Of a stretch of DNA of 9,533 bases, positions 5,256 to 9,533 are shown in pieces. Origin of the DNA: DATDAH01 sp036525535 (lineage in GTDB: Bacteria; Actinomycetota; Acidimicrobiia; Acidimicrobiales; DATDAH01). Numbering within the stretch: position 1 is the first letter of the stretch; every line of letters starts with the position of its first letter. The notes beneath the pieces are model-generated. The model did not search any database, had not been told where the DNA came from, and saw nothing but the letters and a program-made list of their open reading frames with translations. Both the position numbers and the translations under genes were made by a program. The DNA is taken from assembly GCA_036525535.1 (NCBI GenBank), contig DATDAH010000292.1, positions 1 to 9,533 of the forward strand. The letters are read 5' to 3'.

Positions 5256-7610
5256 TCATGCGTTGAGGGGTCGCTCGCCGATCACGGAGGTGTTGCGTAG
5301 CCGCTCCAGCTCGTCGGGGCCCAACCCCAGCTCACCGCCGAGGACCTCGTCGTTGTGCTCACCGATGAGCGGGGCCGGTGTGCGATGCCAGGGCCGGTCG
5401 CCCCTCGAGGCGAAGCGGTACGGCAGGGACGGGATGTGGTGCAGGCCGACGACCGCCCGCGTCATCGGCTCGAAGAACCCCCGGGCGACCAGCTGGGGGT
5501 TGCGATCGACGGCCCCGGGCGACACGACCTCGGCGCAGGGGACACCGGCGCCGACCAACGCCTCGACCGCGTCGGCCACCGGTTGGTCGGCCGCCCAGTG
5601 CTCCAGCGCCTCGTCCAACCGTTCCTGGGCCGCCCGCCGTCCGGCGTGGTCACCGAGGGCGAGCTCGTCGGCGAGATCGGACCGCCCGAGGACCTCGCAC
5701 AACGCGGCCCATTGCTCGTCGGTGGTCACGGCGACTGCGACCCAGCGCTCCGTCTCGGCGCACGCATGGACGCCCTGGGGAGCGGCGACGGGTCCCCGAT
5801 TGCCTTCTCTGGGCTGGACGACGCCGTAGGCCTCGGCCTCCACGATCGGGCCGGATGCGGTGGCCAGCGCGGCCTCGACCATCGGGACCTCGAGGAGCAT
5901 CCCCTCACCGCGGCGATCCCGTTCCTCCAGGGCCACCAACAGGGCGAAGGCGGCGTGCTGCCCGGCCAGCGGGTCACACGGTCCGCGGGGGACGATAGGC
6001 GGCAGGTCGGGCCAGCCCGTGACGAAGGCCAGGCCGGTGAGCTGCTCCATGGTCGGGGCGTAGCCGGTGCGGTCCCGCCACGGGCCGTCGAGGCCGAACC
6101 CCGGCATGCGGACCATCACAACCCGCGGGGCGGCCGCGTGGATCACGGGCCAGTCGAGGTCGAACTGCTCCATCACCCGGGGGGAGAAGTTCTCGAGGAC
6201 GGCATCGGCCCCCTGCACGAGGTCGAGCAACAGGTGGCGGCCGTCGGCGGCCCCCAGGTCCAGGGTCACGCCCCGCTTGCCCGCGTTCGTCCCGCAGAAC
6301 ACCGGGGCCCACTCCCACCACTGCTCGGTGGTGGGCGGCCGAGTGCTGGTGAAGCGCATCCCGTCCGGACGCTGCACGGCCTCGACCTTGACCACGTCGG
6401 CGCCGAGGGCGGCGAGGGTGACACTGGCCGACGGGCCCGCCCAGAAGCAGGTGAGGTCGACGATGCGGACGCCCGCCAGGGGCAGGCCCGGGGCCTGGGC
6501 GCCCGGCGCGGGTGTCGGACGAGCGTTCCAGTCGATCTCGCCCGTGTGCTCGCCCAGCGCGGGCGCGGGACCGAACTCGGTACCGGCGTGGTCACCGAGC
6601 CGGTAGGGGACCCGGGGCTGTCGACCGTGTGGCCCTTCGACGAAGACCTGGCGAGCCGTGAACTGCTCGAAGTCGGGGACCGAGGCCCCGTCCCCGATCG
6701 GCGCGACGGGTATCCGCAGCTCGGACGCCCGCTCGATGATCTCCTCGGTCGGGTGGCGAAGGGTCCAGGCCTGGACGGCCGCCTCGAACTCCTCGGCCCG
6801 CTTGGTCCGCACGTTTATGTCGACCAGCGCCTCGTCGGCCAGCAGGTCGCCCCGTTCGATGAGGACGAGGAAGTCCTTGAACTGCTGGTTGGCGATGGTG
6901 GCGAAACCCACCCAGCCGTCGGCGGTGGGCTCGATCGACGGGTGGTCGACGTGGCGGAAGGCCGGCTCCTCGGGGGCGACCACCCCATAGAGCTCGGCGA
7001 AGAGCGGCCCGTAGGTGTTCATGCCGAGCGCCATCGACTCCAGCATCGACAGGTCGACCTGCTCGCCGACACCCGAAGCCCGCCCCGCTCGCCAGGCGGC
7101 GACGGCGGCCACGGCGGCGTTCACCCCGGCCTGGAACTCGCCGAAGCGCCCCCCGACGGCGAGCGGTGGGCGGTCCTTGCGTCCACGGGAGCCCGTCGAG
7201 CCGCAGGCCGCCTGCAGTGTGAACTCGGTCGCCGGACGGTCCGCCCACGGTCCGGTCCGGCCGAAGGGGCTGATGGTGAGGATCACGAGGTGGGCGTGGG
7301 CCTCCGCCAGCCCGTCGACGTCGAGGGCGCCGTCACCGATGACGACATCGGCGCCCGCGGCCAGCTCGTCGACGGTGCCGACCACCGAGCGCTTGGAGGT
7401 GTTCAGGAACCGGAAGAGGGCCGAGTCCTCGTCCGCCGGGAGTTCGACGCCGGCGGCCGTCCACCGGCGCAAGGGGTCACCTTCAGGCCCCTCGACCTTG
7501 ACCACGTCCGCGCCGGCGTCGGCCAGGAGCTTGGTGGCGTAGGGCCCGGCCACCTCGGTCGAGGCGTCGATGACCCGCAATCCCCCCAGCACGCCTTCAG
7601 CATGGCCCAC
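5256..7610 (-). CDS. Tandem-domain CaiB/BaiF (class III) CoA-transferase, complete
   Basis: This 784-aa fusion of two CoA-transferase domains is about twice the usual family length. Domain 1 (about 7-345) begins GVLGGLRVIDASTEVAGPYA. It is shortened where the family has an ENF-type motif (GADVVIGDGALDV, 86-98) and has Glu158 (GRFGEFQAGVNAA) at the usual catalytic Asp. A Pro/Ala linker (about 362-376) leads to domain 2 (about 377-784), which keeps GADVVKVE, GADAVLENFSP, RMPGFGLDGPW and Asp546 (CDPLAGQHAA). Domain 2 is therefore the likely catalytic half and domain 1 may be structural or altered. It presumably activates the carboxylic acid that the downstream thiolase-like/DUF35 pair later cleaves. 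The start is GTG at 7610, with no good Shine-Dalgarno. GTG at 7592 is an alternative lying exactly at the domain boundary, preceded closely by GAAGG. It is paralogous to the CoA-transferase at the left edge. Confidence 0.93.
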   Translation of the reverse strand: MGHAEGVLGGLRVIDASTEVAGPYATKLLADAGADVVKVEGPEGDPLRRWTAAGVELPADEDSALFRFLNTSKRSVVGTVDELAAGADVVIGDGALDVDGLAEAHAHLVILTISPFGRTGPWADRPATEFTLQAACGSTGSRGRKDRPPLAVGGRFGEFQAGVNAAVAAVAAWRAGRASGVGEQVDLSMLESMALGMNTYGPLFAELYGVVAPEEPAFRHVDHPSIEPTADGWVGFATIANQQFKDFLVLIERGDLLADEALVDINVRTKRAEEFEAAVQAWTLRHPTEEIIERASELRIPVAPIGDGASVPDFEQFTARQVFVEGPHGRQPRVPYRLGDHAGTEFGPAPALGEHTGEIDWNARPTPAPGAQAPGLPLAGVRIVDLTCFWAGPSASVTLAALGADVVKVEAVQRPDGMRFTSTRPPTTEQWWEWAPVFCGTNAGKRGVTLDLGAADGRHLLLDLVQGADAVLENFSPRVMEQFDLDWPVIHAAAPRVVMVRMPGFGLDGPWRDRTGYAPTMEQLTGLAFVTGWPDLPPIVPRGPCDPLAGQHAAFALLVALEERDRRGEGMLLEVPMVEAALATASGPIVEAEAYGVVQPREGNRGPVAAPQGVHACAETERWVAVAVTTDEQWAALCEVLGRSDLADELALGDHAGRRAAQERLDEALEHWAADQPVADAVEALVGAGVPCAEVVSPGAVDRNPQLVARGFFEPMTRAVVGLHHIPSLPYRFASRGDRPWHRTPAPLIGEHNDEVLGGELGLGPDELERLRNTSVIGERPLNA

Positions 7611-7720
7611 CGCACCACTGGTCGTGATCGGGTGGTTCCGGCTCCCGGATCCGGGCAGGTAATCACGGATGGTCGCGGGTAGAGGAGCGGGCGGGAAGCT
7701 GAGACAACGAGGTGACAGAC
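7611..7720. promoter_or_regulatory. Divergent intergenic region with a 12-bp palindrome
   Basis: This 110-bp gap separates the minus-strand CoA-transferase operon from the plus-strand PRC-barrel gene, so promoters for both should lie here. CCCGGATCCGGG at 7644-7655 is a perfect palindrome and a candidate operator. I see no convincing -35/-10 pair in either direction. GAGGTG at 7709-7714, 6 bases before ATG 7721, is a good ribosome binding site for the PRC-barrel gene. The region's regulatory role is inferred from gene orientation. Confidence 0.4.
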
Positions 7721-8056
7721 ATGGCCGAACTTTGGACCTTCGAGATGTTGGAGATCACCGAGCCCGTCGACCTGACGGGGTTCGACGTCGAGGCGTCCGA
7801 TGGGAGCATCGGCAAGATCGACGAAGCGACCTATGAGGCCGGTGCCGGCTATGTGGTCGTGGACACCGGTTTCTGGATCTTCGGCAAGAAGCGCATGATC
7901 CCGGCCGGCGCCATCACCGACATGGACCTCGACAACCGGACGGTCCGAGTGAACCTGACCAAGGACCAGATCAAGGCGGCCCCGGACTATGAGGCAGCCC
8001 AGAGGGACGACACCGACTACCGGGACCGGTTGAGCGACCACTACGGCGCCTCGTGA
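7721..8056 (+). CDS. PRC-barrel domain protein
   Basis: This small soluble 111-aa protein carries a PRC-barrel fold over about residues 18-85. The family pattern is visible as DGSIGKIDEATYEAGAGYVV (27-46), then FGKKRMIPAGAI (54-65) and a beta-rich segment NRTVRVNLTKDQIKAAPDY (72-90). An acidic, charged tail ends in DHYGAS. PRC-barrel proteins of this size are widespread in bacteria, are linked to RNA processing, photosynthetic reaction-centre assembly or stress, and mostly lack a defined role. ATG 7721 is preferred over GTG 7712 because GAGGTG (7709-7714) sits at ideal distance from the ATG and overlaps the GTG. The gene is transcribed alone, divergent from the CoA-transferase operon and convergent on the ArsR gene, with only 9 bp between the two stops. 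No link to the catabolic genes is visible. Confidence 0.88.
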   Translation: MAELWTFEMLEITEPVDLTGFDVEASDGSIGKIDEATYEAGAGYVVVDTGFWIFGKKRMIPAGAITDMDLDNRTVRVNLTKDQIKAAPDYEAAQRDDTDYRDRLSDHYGAS

Positions 8057-8065
8057 GCCACCGGT

Positions 8066-8785
8066 TCAGCCAGCCGCGAGCGCGGCGGTCAGCCCGTCGC
8101 GGAAGCGGGTGAGGACCGAGGTCCAAGCGTCCCGCATGTCCCGGGCTTCGACGTCGTCGTTCACGAACTGGTGGACGTCGACCCGACTACCGGTCGCCGT
8201 GGGCAGGACGCGCAGGTAGGCGGTGCGCAGGTCGGCGGGGACCGGCACGTCTTGGGCGTCGAAGTCCCAGCGCATGGCCAGCAGCGTGGGCGGGGTCACG
8301 ACGTCGTAGATGCCGCGCACCCGGATGCCCCGCTCGGTCTCACAGGCGAAGCGCCCGTCGCTGATCGTCACCGGCACCCCGAGCCAGCGCGAGTAGACGT
8401 CGGGCTCGACGAACCCGGTGAAGGCGTCAGCCGGTGTCTGGTCGACCTCGACGTGGAGAGCGACGACGTCGGACTCGACCACGGTCACCCCGTCGTCGGC
8501 CGGCCGGTCCGGGGGAGCCCACCGTCCGGTGTGGCTGAGCAGGGCCTCGAAGCCCCGGAAGGCGTCCTGGCGGGCCCGGTACCGGCGGAAGTTCCCCTCC
8601 GCCCGCATCGTGACCAGGCCCGCGCCCCGGAGGACGGTCAGGTGCTGGGAGATCGTCGGTGCGGTCACGTCGAACGCGGCGGCGATGTCGCCGACCGCCA
8701 GCTCCTGGTCCCAGACCATCCACAGGATCTCGCGGCGGACCGGCGAGGACAGCGCGTCGAGCAACCGCTGAGGCCCTTCCGTCAC
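8066..8785 (-). CDS. ArsR-family HTH regulator fused to SRPBCC/AHSA1 domain
   Basis: This 239-aa two-domain protein begins with an ArsR-type winged helix (about 3-90): LLDALSSPVRREILWMV (8-24), ELAVGDIAAAFDVTAPTISQ (28-47, with the recognition helix at the end) and a wing at MRAEGNFRRYRA. The C-terminal part, from about 108 to 236, is an AHSA1-like SRPBCC domain (VVALHVEVDQTPADAFTGFV, then YSRWLG and a C-terminal DAWTSVLTRFRDGLTAAL helix) with a hydrophobic pocket. No ArsR metal-binding Cys pair is seen, so a small organic ligand held by the SRPBCC pocket is more plausible than a metal. The start is GTG 8785, with AAGG 8 bases upstream. It is divergent from the YCII gene, and by position it probably represses that gene and itself through the shared intergenic region. 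Family confident; ligand unknown. Confidence 0.92.
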   Translation of the reverse strand: MTEGPQRLLDALSSPVRREILWMVWDQELAVGDIAAAFDVTAPTISQHLTVLRGAGLVTMRAEGNFRRYRARQDAFRGFEALLSHTGRWAPPDRPADDGVTVVESDVVALHVEVDQTPADAFTGFVEPDVYSRWLGVPVTISDGRFACETERGIRVRGIYDVVTPPTLLAMRWDFDAQDVPVPADLRTAYLRVLPTATGSRVDVHQFVNDDVEARDMRDAWTSVLTRFRDGLTAALAAG

Positions 8786-8863
8786 CCGCGCGACCTTAGC
8801 GGGCTGGACGAACTATTTCGACTATGATCTAATTTGGTTCTCACCGAAACATGGAGGCAGGAA
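8786..8863. promoter_or_regulatory. Divergent promoter/operator region between the ArsR-SRPBCC and YCII genes
   Basis: This stretch is clearly more AT-rich than its surroundings. TATGAT at 8823-8828 is a good -10 hexamer for the YCII gene, although no clear -35 is spaced to it. CGAA-CTAT-TTCG (8809-8820) is a perfect 4+4 inverted repeat just upstream of the -10, and ACTAT recurs at 8812-8816 and 8821-8825. TTTGGT-TCTC-ACCgAAA (8833-8849) is a second, imperfect inverted repeat downstream of the -10. These are the natural candidates for ArsR-type binding. GGAGG at 8853-8857, 6 bases before ATG 8864, is a strong ribosome binding site and fixes the YCII start. Operator assignment is inference. 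Confidence 0.5.
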
Positions 8864-9175
8864 ATGGCGAACTTCGTACTGGCCTATCGAGGTGGCAGCG
8901 TGCCGGACAGTGAGGCCGATCAGCAGGCGGCCATGGAGGCGTGGATGGGCTGGTTCGGCAGCCTGGGCGACGCCGTGGTCGACGGTGGGGCGCCCTTCGG
9001 CGCCTCCATGTCCCGCACCGGCGACGGGGCACCGGCCGACGGCGCCGACTCGGCCCTCACGGGCTACTCCATCGTGTCCGCCGGCTCCCTGGCCGAGGCG
9101 ACCGAGCTGGCCGGGGGCTGCCCCGTCCTCCAGAGCGGTGGCAGCGTCGACGTCTACGAGGCCATGCCGATGTGA
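8864..9175 (+). CDS. YCII-related domain protein
   Basis: This 103-aa single-domain protein of the YCII family has a ferredoxin-like alpha/beta fold. It begins MANFVLAYRGG and contains an acidic helix (about 16-30), WMGWFGSLGDAVVDGGAPFG (27-46), GYSIVSAGSLAEATELAGGC (67-86) and the family-typical end GGSVDVYEAMPM. YCII proteins are related to muconolactone isomerase-like and chlorohydrolase-like small enzymes, but most have no proven activity. ATG 8864 is chosen because GGAGG lies 6 bases upstream; an upstream GTG/TTG-type start would place the -10 box and ribosome site inside the gene. It is divergent from the ArsR-SRPBCC regulator, a frequent partner of YCII genes, and therefore probably its target. 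It ends just before a strong hairpin. Confidence 0.9.
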   Translation: MANFVLAYRGGSVPDSEADQQAAMEAWMGWFGSLGDAVVDGGAPFGASMSRTGDGAPADGADSALTGYSIVSAGSLAEATELAGGCPVLQSGGSVDVYEAMPM

Positions 9176-9181
9176 TCCCGG

Positions 9182-9230
9182 GTTCTGGTGGCCCCCCGTG
9201 TCGTGGAGACACGGGGGCAGCCACCAGAAC
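9182..9230. terminator. Long-stem bidirectional hairpin between convergent genes
   Basis: GTTCTGGTGGC (9182-9192) pairs perfectly with 9220-9230, and CCCCCGTGTC (9193-9202) pairs perfectly with 9208-9217. This gives a 21-bp stem with a 2-base bulge (9218-9219) and a 5-base loop (GTGGA). It sits 6 bases after the YCII stop and 7 bases before the SDR stop on the other strand, the right place to end both transcripts. Neither side has a T-run, so it would act as a U-less, actinobacterial-type terminator. Confidence 0.75.
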
Positions 9231-9237
9231 GGGGTGG

Positions 9238-9533
9238 TCACCAGCTGGGGACGGCCATCCCGGGAAGGGTGCGATCGTGGTCGGCGAAGAGCTCGTCCTT
9301 CTTGGCGGCCAGCTCCCCGGGCGTCCAGGGCCCGTCCTTGTGCAGGTGCCCGGCGATGCTCCAGCCCTGCATGATCCACACGTCGCCCCCGATGACCACG
9401 AAGACCTGACCGTTGACGTCGGCGGCGTCGTCCGACGCCAGCCAGGCGACCAGGGGCGAGATGTTCTCGGGCAGGAACCGGTCGAACTGGCTCTCGTCGT
9501 CGGGGGCGTTGAAGAACTCCATGGAGTCGGTCA
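9238..9533 (-). CDS. Short-chain dehydrogenase/reductase, C-terminal part, cut by window edge
   Basis: Only the last 97 or so residues are visible, and the frame runs on past the right edge; the last full codon ends at base 9531. The sequence shows the end of an SDR Rossmann fold: RFLPENISPLVAWLASDDAA, then DVNGQVFVVIGGDV. After it comes a C-terminal extension of about 45 residues (IMQGWSIAGHLHKDGPWTP through AVPSW). This extension is typical of the roughly 300-aa SDRs found beside acyl-CoA catabolic genes, which often oxidise hydroxyacyl-CoA or alcohol intermediates. The catalytic Ser/Tyr/Lys lie outside the window, so cofactor and activity cannot be judged. The ATG at 9522 is internal, not the start, since the preceding codons (T-D-S) continue the family sequence. 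It converges on the YCII gene across the hairpin. Confidence 0.85.
   Translation of the reverse strand, partial: TDSMEFFNAPDDESQFDRFLPENISPLVAWLASDDAADVNGQVFVVIGGDVWIMQGWSIAGHLHKDGPWTPGELAAKKDELFADHDRTLPGMAVPSW

Noticed and set aside
5355..7682. 775-codon open frame on the plus strand
   Set aside because: It lies antisense to the CoA-transferase fusion, has low-complexity Gly/Arg/Val-rich composition and no family motif. Long mirror frames are expected opposite GC-rich genes with strong third-position bias.
7712..7714. GTG start for the PRC-barrel gene
   Set aside because: It overlaps the GAGGTG ribosome binding site that is well spaced for ATG 7721.
8834..8863. Upstream start for the YCII gene
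   Set aside because: It would put the strong GGAGG site inside the coding region and add residues not found in the family.
1..9533. Defence system, prophage, transposon, CRISPR or RNA gene
   Set aside because: I looked on both strands and found no transposase, integrase, nuclease or repeat array. No tRNA-like cloverleaf or rRNA sequence was seen, and all larger frames with motifs are metabolic or regulatory.

Overview
The window comes from a GC-rich bacterial chromosome with strong G/C third-position bias and GTG starts. The gene content is the acyl-CoA catabolic repertoire typical of Actinobacteria: tandem-domain CaiB/BaiF CoA-transferases, a thiolase-like protein with a DUF35 partner, crotonases and SDRs. 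An actinobacterium, possibly Acidimicrobiia-like, fits best, but that placement is inference. I see no rRNA, tRNA, CRISPR array, insertion sequence or phage gene.

Left part (1-2374, + strand): the 3' part of a two-domain class III CoA-transferase overlaps by ATGA an enoyl-CoA hydratase-like gene. The hydratase is the most unusual object here. The sequence normally found at the C-terminus of a crotonase lies at its N-terminus, joined by a Pro/Ala linker to a core that stops where the C-terminal helices should begin. It reads as a circular permutant.

Middle part (2414-7610, - strand, read right to left): a complete 784-aa two-domain CoA-transferase is followed after 7 bp by a thiolase-superfamily protein without the usual nucleophilic Cys. 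That gene overlaps by ATGA a zinc-ribbon/OB-fold DUF35 protein. A membrane-anchored GH3 (NagZ/LpqI-like) glycosidase follows after 34 bp. CoA-transferase, thiolase-like protein and DUF35 look like one functional unit: CoA activation of an organic acid, then retro-aldol or thiolytic chain cleavage resembling the Ltp2-DUF35 aldolases of steroid side-chain degradation. The hydratase, and perhaps the SDR at the right edge, could supply the beta-oxidation steps between. The substrate cannot be read from the sequence. The glycosidase is probably a cell-wall enzyme that only shares the transcript.

Right part (7611-9533): a small PRC-barrel protein (+) is divergent from the CoA-transferase operon. 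It converges on an ArsR-type regulator fused to an SRPBCC/AHSA1 domain (-). That regulator is divergent from a YCII-family protein (+) across an AT-richer promoter region. A 21-bp-stem hairpin separates the YCII gene from the 3' end of a convergent SDR gene that leaves the window.
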